A stretch of DNA of 64,000 nt. It comes from G963555815 sp965249615 [NCBI: bacterium]. Its GTDB lineage: Bacteria; UBA8248; JACPRG01. Location of the stretch: positions 226,813 to 290,812 of the forward strand of contig CBDFMI010000004.1 in the NCBI GenBank assembly GCA_965249615.1, written 5' to 3'. This document shows, piece after piece, positions 44,918 to 52,981 of this stretch (positions are counted from its first letter, which is position 1; each line of letters begins with the position of its first letter). The position numbers were made by a program, and so were the translations under genes. Under the pieces are notes generated by a model, which was given only the letters and a program-made list of their open reading frames with translations, did no database searches and was not told where the DNA came from.

Positions 44918-46746
44918 GTGTGATTATCGGAATCGACCTGGGGACCACGAAAAGTGTCGTGGCCTACATGGAGGGGGGCAAACCCTGCGTCATCCCCGAT
45001 GCAAAGGGGAACCCCATCCTCCCGTCGGCCGTCGCCTTCACCGGGGAGGGCACCCTGGTCGGGGAACCGGCCAAGCAACAGGCCCTCGCGCGACCCCGGG
45101 AGACCGTCTATTCCGTGAAGCGGTTCATGGGAAAAGGCCTGGAAGATGTGAAGGCCGATCTCGACTTCCTTCCCTTCCACCTTTCCCCGAAACACCTCGA
45201 TGTGGTTCGTTTTGAGGTGGGAGAGCACCAGTATACGGCCCCCGAGGTCTCGGCGTTTATCCTGAAAGAGCTGAAACGGCGGGCCGAGGCCCACCTGGGG
45301 ACTGAAGTCAAAAAGGCCGTCATCACGGTCCCGGCCTATTTCAACGACAGCCAGCGCCAGGCCACCAAGGACGCAGGACGGATCGCGGGCCTGGAGGTCC
45401 TTCGCATCGTCAATGAGCCGACAGCCGCGGCCCTGGCCTACGGCCTGAACCTGCGAAAGCAGGGGACCATCGCCGTCTATGACCTGGGAGGCGGGACCTT
45501 CGACATCTCGCTTCTGAAGATCAAGGATGGGATCTTTGAGGTCCTGGCCACAGGTGGGGATACCCATCTCGGTGGAGATGATATCGACAATCGGCTGATC
45601 GACTTCCTGCGGGAAGACCTGGAGCAGGAGGGCAAACTTTCTCTTCGCACATCCGAGGCAACCCTCCAGGCCCTCAAGGAGGCGGTCGAGGCGGCCAAGT
45701 GCCAGCTCTCTGAGGCCGAGAAGGCGGAGATCGCGGTCCCCCTTCCGGGAGGGGCCGGAGAATTCCGCCGCGCCCTCGATCGGTCCACCTTCGAGAGTCT
45801 GGCCTGTCCCGTCGTGGAGAGGACGGTCCCGCCTTGTCGCCAGGCCCTCAAAGACGCCGGGCTGAGACCTGAGGACATCGACGAGGTGATCTTGGTGGGA
45901 GGCTCGACCCTGATCCCCGTCGTTCGGAAGACCGTTGAGAAAGTCTTCGGCAAAGCCCCTCACAGCGAGCTGAACCCTCGGGAGGTCGTCGCCCTTGGGG
46001 CGGCCATCCAGGCGGGGATTCTGGCGGGGGGGATTCGAGATATGTTGCTTCTCGACGTCACCCCCTTGTCCCTTGGCATCGAGGTGATGGGGGGTGTCAT
46101 TGGGGTTCTCATCCCCCGGAACAGCACGATCCCCACCCACGCCCAAGAGGTGTTTACCACCTATGTGGATGGGCAGGTCTCGGTGGACATTCACGTCCTT
46201 CAAGGGGAACGGGAGCTGGCCAAGGACAACCGAAGCCTCGCCCGCTTCCAGTTGAAGGGGGTTGCCCCCATGGCGGCCGGGCTCCCCCGGATCGCCGTCA
46301 ACTTCCTCCTCGACGCCAACGGCATTCTGAACGTGACGGCAAAAGACCAGCGGAGCGGAAAAGAGCAGTCCATCGAAGTGAAACCCTCCTATGGCCTCGC
46401 GGACGAAGAGGTGGACCGCATGATTCAGGAGTCCTTCGAACACGCCGAGGCGGACATGGGCGCCCGCCTCCTGATCGATGTCAAAACAGAGGCCCAGACC
46501 GTCCTTCAAGCTGCGAAGAAGGCCCTCAAAGAGAGCGCTCATCTCGTCTCAGAAGCAGAGAGCCAAGACATTCAAGAGGCCGTCTGTGGGCTTGAGCAGG
46601 CCCTGGAGGGCGAAGACCGACACGCCGTTCGGGACCGGCTCGACCAGCTGAATAACGTCACCCTCCATCTGGCCGAGGTCATCATGGACGACGGCCTCAG
46701 CCGGTCCGTCAAAGACCGGCGGGCAGAGGAGATTTTAGAACGTTAA
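44914..46746 (+). CDS. hscA: Fe-S chaperone HscA (Hsp70 family)
   Basis: This 610-residue Hsp70 has IGIDLGTTKSVVAY, AVITVPAYFNDSQRQATKDAG, VYDLGGGTFDISLL and the substrate domain DVTPLSLGIEVMGG. ATG 44914 is the family start; frames upstream are only read from hscB. It binds the LPPVK motif of IscU and drives cluster transfer with HscB. Confidence 0.96.
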   Translation: MSVIIGIDLGTTKSVVAYMEGGKPCVIPDAKGNPILPSAVAFTGEGTLVGEPAKQQALARPRETVYSVKRFMGKGLEDVKADLDFLPFHLSPKHLDVVRFEVGEHQYTAPEVSAFILKELKRRAEAHLGTEVKKAVITVPAYFNDSQRQATKDAGRIAGLEVLRIVNEPTAAALAYGLNLRKQGTIAVYDLGGGTFDISLLKIKDGIFEVLATGGDTHLGGDDIDNRLIDFLREDLEQEGKLSLRTSEATLQALKEAVEAAKCQLSEAEKAEIAVPLPGGAGEFRRALDRSTFESLACPVVERTVPPCRQALKDAGLRPEDIDEVILVGGSTLIPVVRKTVEKVFGKAPHSELNPREVVALGAAIQAGILAGGIRDMLLLDVTPLSLGIEVMGGVIGVLIPRNSTIPTHAQEVFTTYVDGQVSVDIHVLQGERELAKDNRSLARFQLKGVAPMAAGLPRIAVNFLLDANGILNVTAKDQRSGKEQSIEVKPSYGLADEEVDRMIQESFEHAEADMGARLLIDVKTEAQTVLQAAKKALKESAHLVSEAESQDIQEAVCGLEQALEGEDRHAVRDRLDQLNNVTLHLAEVIMDDGLSRSVKDRRAEEILER

Positions 46747-46792
46747 GGTCAGGGATGGCCGGATGAGGCCACCCCCAGGAGATACGAAACTC

Positions 46793-47122
46793 ATGCCTAA
46801 GGTCACCTTTCTTCCGAAGAACATCACAGTTGAGGCGAAGGAGGGGGAGTCCATCCTGAACATCGCCCTGGAGAACGACATCTACCTCGAGCACAACTGC
46901 GGCGGGTTCTGTGCCTGCAGCACCTGCCACGTTATCGTCCACAAGGGCATGGAACACCTTCCTGAGGCCACCGAGGAGGAGGAAGACGAATTGGACGAGG
47001 CCGAGGGGCTGACGGTAAACTCCCGATTGGGCTGCCAGTGCCTGGTGGAAGGGGACGTGGTGGTTGAGATCCCGGCACACACCCGAAACGCCCCGGGGAA
47101 TATCGGAGGACACGACCACTGA
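46793..47122 (+). CDS. fdx: ISC-type [2Fe-2S] ferredoxin
   Basis: The start is ATG 46793 (MPKVTFLPKN). The 109-residue adrenodoxin-type ferredoxin has the ligands in HNCGGFCACSTCHV and a fourth Cys in RLGCQC. Acidic stretches (EATEEEEDELDEAE) form the partner surface. It supplies electrons for cluster assembly. Its stop overlaps the iscX start by one base. Confidence 0.95.
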   Translation: MPKVTFLPKNITVEAKEGESILNIALENDIYLEHNCGGFCACSTCHVIVHKGMEHLPEATEEEEDELDEAEGLTVNSRLGCQCLVEGDVVVEIPAHTRNAPGNIGGHDH

Positions 47123-47334
47123 TGAGTGTAGAGTGGAATGATTCCTACGAGATCGGCTATCAACTTTTCGAAAAGTTTCCGGACGTGGATCCCCTGACTG
47201 TCCGTTTCACGGACCTCCACCAGTGGGTCACGGAACTGTCCGAGTTTGAGGGTGACCCGAAGGCTTCAAACGAGAAGCTTCTTGAGGCCATCCAGATGGC
47301 GTGGCTCGAAGAGTACCAAGACGCCAAGGAGTAG
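47122..47334 (+). CDS. iscX: IscX, small acidic ISC regulator
   Basis: This 70-residue acidic protein matches IscX by WNDSYEIGYQLFEKFPDVDP and the ending MAWLEEYQDAKE. IscX binds IscS and iron and tunes cluster assembly, replacing frataxin in some settings. It closes the canonical operon order. Confidence 0.95.
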   Translation: MSVEWNDSYEIGYQLFEKFPDVDPLTVRFTDLHQWVTELSEFEGDPKASNEKLLEAIQMAWLEEYQDAKE

Positions 47335-47377
47335 GTCCTTTGCTTTCCGGCACGCTCCGCGAAGTTTCGTAGGTCCT

Positions 47378-48487
47378 ATGTTTCTCGTCCTCACCGCCCT
47401 CATGCTTGCCCTGAATCTCTTCGCTCAGCCAGCCACAGCCCAGGCCCAGGAGACGAAACGTCCCTTTGAGGTGGTTGCTGAGCTGCCTGAAGGCCCCGGA
47501 AACATCGCGGTCACGCCCCAGGGCAGGATCATCATCAGCATGCACCAGTTCTTCAATCCCGAGCACCGAGTTATGGAGGTGCTGCCCAGTGGGGAGCTTC
47601 GGTCGTTCCCAAACGAGGAATGGAGTAGTGCCCCCGACAAAAGGGGCATCGGTTTCAACGCCGTGCTCGGCATTCGGAGCGATGTTCGCGGGGTCGTTTG
47701 GATGCTCGACAACGGAACCTCAGGCGGCGCCACCCCAAAGATCGTCGGGTGGGACACGGTGCGGGACGCGCTCAAGACCGTGATTTATTTACCCCATCCG
47801 GTGACGCGGGCCGGCTCTTTCCACAACGACCTGGCGGTCGATCTTCTTCACGAGGCTGTCTATATTTCGGACCTGGGCGGGGAGGGCGGTCCTGCAATCG
47901 TTGTGGTCGACCTCAAGACGGGTTTTTCGCGGCGCGTTCTTGCCGGCCATCAGAGCGTGGTCGCCGAGGACGTATCAATGGTGGTCGAGAACAGATTGGT
48001 GACCATTCTCGAGGGTGGCGGCGAATCCTCGGAGGCTCGGATAGGGATCAACCCCATCACCATTGACCCCACAAACAAATGGGTCTACTACGGCGCAATG
48101 CATGGGACGAGCGTCTACCGCATCCGAACCACCGACCTCTTGAACACAGAACTCGACGATGACCAGCTTGGAGAGCGGGTGGAGCGTTACGGCACAAAGC
48201 CCGTCAGCGACGGGATCAGCGTGGATTCCACCGGAAACGTTTACATCACAGACGTCACGGGCAACGCCATCGGAGTCACTTCCCCCGACGGCCAATACCG
48301 ACAGCTCATCAGCGATGGTCTCATCCTGTGGCCAGACGGAATGAGCTACGGCCCCGACGGCTACTTCTATGTCACGGTCAACCAACTGCACCGTTCGGCC
48401 ATTCTCAACGAAGGACAGGACATCACGACACCCCCCTTTCGCATCATTCGTTTCAAGCCCCTCACGCCGAGCGCGGTCGGCCGATAG
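47378..48487 (+). CDS. Exported six-bladed beta-propeller protein (SMP-30/MRJP-like)
   Basis: ATG 47378 opens a signal peptide (FLVLTALMLALNLFAQPATA). The 369-residue protein resembles the Yellow/major royal jelly or gluconolactonase propeller class, with DVRGVVWMLDNG, FHNDLAVD, AVYISDLG and SDGISVDSTGNVYITDV. A calcium- or metal-centred lactonase-like role in the periplasm is possible. The substrate is unknown. Confidence 0.75.
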   Translation: MFLVLTALMLALNLFAQPATAQAQETKRPFEVVAELPEGPGNIAVTPQGRIIISMHQFFNPEHRVMEVLPSGELRSFPNEEWSSAPDKRGIGFNAVLGIRSDVRGVVWMLDNGTSGGATPKIVGWDTVRDALKTVIYLPHPVTRAGSFHNDLAVDLLHEAVYISDLGGEGGPAIVVVDLKTGFSRRVLAGHQSVVAEDVSMVVENRLVTILEGGGESSEARIGINPITIDPTNKWVYYGAMHGTSVYRIRTTDLLNTELDDDQLGERVERYGTKPVSDGISVDSTGNVYITDVTGNAIGVTSPDGQYRQLISDGLILWPDGMSYGPDGYFYVTVNQLHRSAILNEGQDITTPPFRIIRFKPLTPSAVGR

Positions 48488-48579
48488 GCGCTTGCCCGCC
48501 CAAGGGAAGATTGGGTGCGGGGGGAAATCAAAAATTTCGCTACAGGTGGGTTGTTCTGAAAAGTCCTGGTGGTCCCCGG

Positions 48580-48891
48580 CTATGCAGTGCCCCGTTTTCC
48601 AAAACGCCCTAAAAGGCGTCTTAGCCGGGAAAAAATCACTTTGGAGGCCACTGCGCGGCCAAGGTCCCCTGAGTGGACGCCGTCCCCTTTGTGGCGGACC
48701 GTCGCCTGCTCCGTCTCAAGGTCCACCTCGGCCTCTTCTACCCCCGGGAGCCCCTCCAGGGCTCGCTTGACCCGGAGGGCTCAGAGGTTGCAGACCATCC
48801 CCCGGACACGAAAGGACAACTCGCCCGGGGGTCCCTCCACGGGGGCGTCCGCCGAAGGGTTGACAAGGAAGTTTCGAATTTTTAAAGGCAT
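48580..48891 (-). CDS. Heavy-metal-associated (HMA) domain selenoprotein (UGA at 48781-48783)
   Basis: Read through one UGA, the minus strand encodes 103 residues. The metal motif GMxCxxC appears as GMVCNLUALRVKRALEGLPG, with Cys34 and Sec37. EADVDLETEQATV continues the ferredoxin-like HMA fold. A conventional reading stops after 36 residues and would be discarded. HMA domains carry Cu, Zn or Hg; Sec would bind soft metals or selenide tightly. The gene lies 28 bp after the DoxX gene, in the same orientation. No signal peptide is visible. Confidence 0.85.
48752..48783 (-). promoter_or_regulatory. UGA codon and SECIS hairpin in the HMA gene
   Basis: Starting one base after the UGA, CCCUCCGGG (48779-48771) pairs with CCC-U-GGAGGG (48761-48752), with one bulged U, around the loop UCAAGCGAG. 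GGUC spans the stem-loop edge eight bases after the UGA. Confidence 0.5.
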
Positions 48892-48919
48892 GCAATCTAC
48901 CGTCGACAAGCGGGGAGAT

Positions 48920-49327
48920 TCAGATCTTCTTTCGTATGGTCCGGTCTATCGAGAGCCTTCCGCTTCCCAGGAGGAAGAGCGCCAACGCCCCCGCCAAGAG
49001 GAGAAGCTCCCGATCGGCACTTCCCCCAATCAACCCTCCCGGCAGCTTGACCAGCCAGATAGCCACGATCAGGATGATCACCTGAAGGAGGCTTATCCAT
49101 CGGGTCCACAGGCCCAGGATGACCGCAATTCCGCCGAAGAATTCAATGATCCCGACGACGACAGCGGTGACAGTGGGAAGCGGAATCCCGAGGCCCCCGA
49201 AGGATTGTCCCACGACCTCAATGTCGCGAAAAAGCTGATAGAAGCCTGTCCAGATAAAAACAGCCCCCACGGCGAGTCGAAGGGGAAGTGGGGCCAGGAG
49301 ATGGGCATCCTTGAAAGGAGAAGGCAT
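48920..49327 (-). CDS. DoxX family membrane protein
   Basis: This 135-residue protein has four membrane helices. LRLAVGAVFIWTGFYQLF and GGIAVILGLWTRW are typical of DoxX/SURF4-like proteins. DoxX subunits belong to thiosulfate:quinone oxidoreductase in archaea, and related proteins act in thiol-redox membrane complexes. It is directly upstream of the HMA selenoprotein, which suggests a shared redox or metal task. Confidence 0.8.
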   Translation of the reverse strand: MPSPFKDAHLLAPLPLRLAVGAVFIWTGFYQLFRDIEVVGQSFGGLGIPLPTVTAVVVGIIEFFGGIAVILGLWTRWISLLQVIILIVAIWLVKLPGGLIGGSADRELLLLAGALALFLLGSGRLSIDRTIRKKI

Positions 49328-49625
49328 TTTTGACCTCCCGTAAGTTGGCTATATATTTAGCGCTGTGTGACTGAAAATACCATCGAAATCCCTGGACCCT
49401 TTTCTGGATTCTGGCCCTTTCGTTTCCCATAGAGGTAGGGCCCTGTCTCGTTTCAGGGGCATTATGATAATATGGGTTCAGGGGCCAGGCCTGAATAATA
49501 CGTGTCGCCCTGAATGAGTGAGACTTTTCAGGGGCCCTTCAAGCGCAATTCATCTTCCCCTGGCGCCTTTCTGAGTCTAGTTCAGAAGGCAGGCGAGGGG
49601 GAGCCAATGAGAGGACGATTTTGCC

Positions 49626-49928
49626 ATGAAGATCCGAGAAGAAGGGGGCCAGCTGGCTATCGAGTGCAACCTGAATGCGATGAAAGAGATTTATCGGGCG
49701 CTCTTTCATGCCCTGCGCTCTAGCAGTTCTCAAGAGTTCGACGACCAGGATATCCTCCTCACCCTTCAGCTCTTCCTTCAACGGAAGGCTGGGGAGCAGG
49801 GAGTTGACGTTTCCATCCACCAGGACTGGGAGCGATTCCTCGGCTACAAGCACGTCGAGGCTTGTGAGGATCGCTACGCTCGGTATCTCCCCGAGCGGGA
49901 TGATGGAGATTTAGAGAAAAAAGGTTAG
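49626..49928 (+). CDS. Small cytoplasmic protein of unknown function
   Basis: This 100-residue protein starts at ATG 49626. It is mostly helical and acidic (LAIECNLNAMKEIYRALFHAL), with no signal or metal motif. It converges with gtrA and overlaps its end by four bases. A 298-bp gene-free stretch with AT-rich promoter-like sequence lies upstream. Confidence 0.55.
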   Translation: MKIREEGGQLAIECNLNAMKEIYRALFHALRSSSSQEFDDQDILLTLQLFLQRKAGEQGVDVSIHQDWERFLGYKHVEACEDRYARYLPERDDGDLEKKG

Positions 49929-50464
49929 GGCGTCAGGGTGGCCCTGTCTCCAGGGGCTTCTTGCCGAAGGGAAGTGAGACGCTGGCGGAAGACCACCTTG
50001 TCGTAGAGGACAAAGTCCAAGACCGTGGCAACGGCAACTCCGATGACAAAGTTCAGGTCATCCTGAAGATCAAAAACCTGCCCGATGGGAAAGAGGATGA
50101 GGCGGACGACGGCGCCCACCCCGACGGCCCCGTGAAAGGTGAGGCACTTGAAGAAGAGAGCCCGCCCCCGCAGACGTTCTGAGTCCTTCCAAGTCCACAG
50201 GTACTGAAAGACGAAATTGTAAAGGATACTAATCTCGATGCTGAGGATCAGAGGCAGGTTGACGAGGAGGGGGGTGGAAAGCCCCGCCACCCTAAAAAGC
50301 TTAAAGAGGCCCCAGTTGATAATGAAGGCGCTTCCCCCAACCACCAAGAAGGGGAAGATACGGTGGCGGCTGGCGACGATATAGCTCACCGCGCCCTGGA
50401 CCCACGAAATAGACAATCTCGTCCTCCCTTTGCTTGTGCCAGAGTCAATCAGAGCAGGGAGCAA
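49925..50464 (-). CDS. GtrA-family flippase-like membrane protein
   Basis: This 179-residue protein has four membrane helices. FLVVGGSAFIINWGLFKLF opens the GtrA domain and ILYNFVFQYLWTWKD is a family hallmark. GtrA proteins are thought to flip lipid-linked sugars or support polysaccharide export. The first 35 residues may be untranslated; internal starts are possible. Confidence 0.8.
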   Translation of the reverse strand: MLPALIDSGTSKGRTRLSISWVQGAVSYIVASRHRIFPFLVVGGSAFIINWGLFKLFRVAGLSTPLLVNLPLILSIEISILYNFVFQYLWTWKDSERLRGRALFFKCLTFHGAVGVGAVVRLILFPIGQVFDLQDDLNFVIGVAVATVLDFVLYDKVVFRQRLTSLRQEAPGDRATLTP

Positions 50465-50638
50465 TGGCGGACCGAGATCCTATCTGAAAAGGGCTTCTTG
50501 GGGCAAGTTTCGGGGGAGGGAATAGGCCCCCGGCCCGGCCTTTTATCCTGAGAAGAAGTCGAATGTTTGACCGGAAATTCGAGGGAGATGACAGTTCCAG
50601 GCCCTTATTGCCCTGCCGCCCCGGAGGCCTGGGGTTCC

Positions 50639-50667
50639 TTGACAACCCTTTGATTGCGGGCTATCTT
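50639..50667 (+). promoter_or_regulatory. Sigma-70 promoter ahead of the tRNA-Arg gene
   Basis: TTGACA and TATCTT are separated by 17 bp about 60 bp before the tRNA 5' end. Confidence 0.55.
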
Positions 50668-50724
50668 GAGTTTTCTGAAACCGCTCGGGGGCCTTTTTTC
50701 GAGGGGTGTAGGGACGGTTACAAT

Positions 50725-50768
50725 GCGCCCGTAGCTCAGTTGGACAGAGCAACGGACTTCTAATCTAG
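50725..50768 (+). tRNA. tRNA-Arg(UCU), 5' half only, cut at the phage junction
   Basis: GCGCCCG acceptor strand, TA, D-arm GCTC-loop-GAGC, anticodon stem ACGGA and loop CTTCTAA (anticodon UCU) are normal. The 3' half of the anticodon stem, the T-arm and the acceptor 3' strand are missing. The sequence diverges just after the anticodon loop, which marks an integration or assembly junction. It cannot be functional as it stands. Confidence 0.85.
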
Positions 50769-50803
50769 TACGCACAGCAGCACTACACTTCTAATCTACT
50801 ACG
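50756..50803 (+). repeat. Direct repeat at the junction, possible attachment core
   Basis: ACTTCTAATCTAGTACG (50756-50772) and ACTTCTAATCTACTACG (50787-50803) match at 16 of 17 positions with a 31-bp period. The first copy begins in the tRNA anticodon arm. It may be the att core or a footprint of integration. Confidence 0.5.
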
Positions 50804-50888
50804 TTTTCAATCACTTACCACCCCCCGTTGTCCGAGGGTCCTCTTTTTCGATTGGTAACTATACCCTTAAAGCACGTAAAATTAGCTC

Positions 50889-50917
50889 TTGACAAATTTT
50901 GATGATCAATATATTCT
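50889..50917 (+). promoter_or_regulatory. Near-perfect sigma-70 promoter of a short RNA
   Basis: TTGACA and TATTCT are separated by 17 bp in AT-rich sequence. The expected start is near 50924. Confidence 0.7.
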
Positions 50918-50923
50918 CATATC

Positions 50924-50993
50924 AGGCTTAGCCTGTGAGGTCGGCGATGGCGGCTGGCCAAGACCTGGACGAGAGTCCGGGTTTTGGTTTTTT
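50924..50993 (+). ncRNA. Candidate 70-nt small RNA with terminator
   Basis: The unit starts with the hairpin AGGCTTAGCCT. It ends with a strong terminator: CCAAGACC (50958-50965) pairs with GGTTTTGG (50980-50987), GGAC/GTCC forms the inner stem, and six T follow. It has no ORF. A control RNA of the phage, or an RNA antisense to the distal DUF3800 region, is possible. Confidence 0.5.
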
Positions 50994-50996
50994 CTT

Positions 50997-51036
50997 GTTG
51001 CTATGACCTTTTCAGTCTCGACAAGGTCATAGCAAC
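50997..51036. repeat. Perfect 14-bp inverted repeat
   Basis: GTTGCTATGACCTT and AAGGTCATAGCAAC flank a 12-base loop right after the small RNA terminator. It may terminate the minus-strand DUF3800 gene or bind a protein. Confidence 0.6.
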
Positions 51037-51090
51037 TGTATGTAACACCCAAAATTCTCTTCTCCTCTTCGGTCTTCAAGCCACTAGCGA

Positions 51091-51652
51091 TTAGCTTCCC
51101 ATTCCCAATAAGTTCAATATATGGAGCATATCCTTACTGTGTAGCCTCCCATACACATTGGCCACAGATAGAGGTCCGCCACCTGCATTGGGGGAACCGA
51201 TATCCAATTCTTCGCGCAAATTTAACTGCCCGTTCAACCGAAATTGAGAACGCTGTTTTGCAAAGGGACCAACGTTGAGTACCATACCGTTCACGATACC
51301 TGTGGTTATAGCCTGGACGGTCGATTACACAGGCATGACCAACGGCTGGAACACTCCCCATGAGGTTGCTGAGGTCTTGGTAAAATTCGAGTTGCAGCTC
51401 TTCGTCAATTTTTCTTAGCCAAAAGAATTTTTTGGTTTTCCCGCGAATCTCCGATGAATGCAATGGATACGTTATCTGCCATTTGGCACAAAAATCTTTA
51501 TACAGAGTGCGCAGTTCGTCTTCTTCCTCCTCTTTTAGCAAAATCCCCCCCAACCCGAACCAGTCATATTTGTGTTCGGAGGGCCACCCAGGCCTTCGGT
51601 CAGGATGCCTGGTTCCTGAATCATCCATGTAGAAATTCAACACATCAACCAT
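51091..51652 (-). pseudogene. DUF3800-domain protein, frameshifted
   Basis: The first frame starts MVDVLNFYMDDSGT with the family's acidic DDSG motif and continues with LHSSEIRGK to about 51,230. A single-base shift then gives ELDIGSPNAGGG and an early stop at 51091. DUF3800 proteins have an RNase-H-like fold and are common on mobile elements. This copy looks truncated at its C-terminus. Confidence 0.65.
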
Positions 51653-51706
51653 GGAAAAGGTTCACCTTTTTTGGCATTCCATTTGAAATGGTGTTAGATT
51701 AAAAGC

Positions 51707-51886
51707 ATGAAACGCCCGGCCCGCAAGAAGGTTCCAGAGAAGAAGAAATACCCGTCATATGAGGATGGGCGATTACGGGACCGCGAGATTGAGCAAAGGC
51801 AAGAAGGTTCAGGCGGAATCTCGCGAGACAGATTCTTAGCCACAATCAAGAAGACTGCCTCTAAGTCCCATCGTCCCCAGAAATAG
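51707..51886 (+). CDS. Small basic protein of unknown function
   Basis: This 59-residue basic protein opens MKRPARKKVPEKKKYPSYED and ends KSHRPQK. It is divergent from the DUF3800 gene, 54 bp away, and its end overlaps the convergent HARE-HTH gene by 26 bp. There is no strong SD. Function unknown. Confidence 0.45.
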   Translation: MKRPARKKVPEKKKYPSYEDGRLRDREIEQRQEGSGGISRDRFLATIKKTASKSHRPQK

Positions 51887-52553
51887 TTTCCCCTCCTTCT
51901 TGTTTCGCTTCGGTTGAGGCTTGTTGCCTTTCTGACATCTTTTCTTCCTTTCCTTTTTTCATTCTTTCTGCAAAATTCGCTCGTTGCTCAGCAGACATCT
52001 TCTTTTTCTGTTTCCTCCCATTTTTCGCCTTCCCAACACTTTTCAGTTTACGCTTTGTGGTCGTTTTCTTTCTTGATTTTTTCTTTGCTGGTGCTACTGG
52101 AGTTTCAGCTTTTTTGTTGGGATAAAAAGAGCGCATGCCAAAATTGCTTTCACCGACTAGGGTAAAACGCCGTGTCCCTCTGACAAGCTGGTCATACAGG
52201 GATTTTCGCGGGTTCCGTGCCGTGAGTTTGACGCCCCCTTGGTGAAGGTCTTTCACAATTTGGTCGATATGGACAGCATGGCCCACCATGTCCAGGTACT
52301 TCGCGGCGGCGTCCAGTTGGCTCAGGCCAAAAAACGTATCCGGTCTAATCTGAAGCCGTTCCGTCGCTTTCGCTTCGGTTGGTGACTCATCATTTTCAGG
52401 AAAGCTGACTCTTTCCCCAATCTCTGCGGCGAGGTCCAGGATTACTTCTCGCTTCAGGCGAAGCTCCTCTTTTTTTTGCTGAATTAGCTTTCTTATATCG
52501 CGTTCCTGGTCCAGATATTTGTCCAGGATTGTGCGCACGGATTCTGCAACCAT
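51861..52553 (-). CDS. HARE-HTH-like DNA-binding protein with coiled coil and basic tail
   Basis: ATG 52553 (MVAESVRTILDKYLD) gives 230 residues. An N-terminal coiled coil is followed by a winged-helix-like domain (LDAAAKYLDMVGHAVHIDQI, GTRRFTLVGES) resembling HARE-HTH domains. Then come a Lys/Arg-rich stretch and an acidic end. It may bind phage or host DNA. Family assignment is by pattern only. Confidence 0.6.
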   Translation of the reverse strand: MVAESVRTILDKYLDQERDIRKLIQQKKEELRLKREVILDLAAEIGERVSFPENDESPTEAKATERLQIRPDTFFGLSQLDAAAKYLDMVGHAVHIDQIVKDLHQGGVKLTARNPRKSLYDQLVRGTRRFTLVGESNFGMRSFYPNKKAETPVAPAKKKSRKKTTTKRKLKSVGKAKNGRKQKKKMSAEQRANFAERMKKGKEEKMSERQQASTEAKQEGGETISGDDGT

Positions 52554-52981
52554 GGGTTTTCCCCTTGCGGCAGTGAGGCTTTTCGTATACATAAGAGAAA
52601 GCGGCGAAGGCCCCCCATTTTGGGGAGCGGGAAACCCCGCTCCCCTCAAAGGGGCTGTCTAATAACGGTCGCGGTGTTGGTAGCACCGCTACCTCCCTTC
52701 ACCCGCCGCTGGCGCCTGAGACGGTTGGTCGGGGCGGGATGCTTCGACCAACCGTCCTACTCTTCATCGTATAGTCTACGCTCTTCTCGTCAAAGATCAA
52801 GCAAAACTCGCGCAACCGACCCGATCATCGCCACCTCGCAATGCGATGTAGCGCATCATTTTGATTCAAATTATTTTTATGTTATTGAATTATTGGAAGT
52901 TATATGACTGCATCAATTTGAAAAGTGTCACTTTTCTTCTCTAGGATAAAGATATTTCTGTCATGTATCGGCGAGTGGAAA
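52554..52981. other. Gene-free region with two hairpins
   Basis: No gene was found. GCGGTG/CACCGC forms a small hairpin near 52,675, and a perfect 12-bp inverted repeat GACGGTTGGTCG/CGACCAACCGTC spans 52720-52756. The right end is AT-rich and may include an IS edge. Confidence 0.5.

Noticed and set aside
50563-50763. Plus-strand ORF ending in PVAQLDRATDF
   Set aside because: That ending is the translation of the 5' half of a tRNA-Arg gene, a common artefact.
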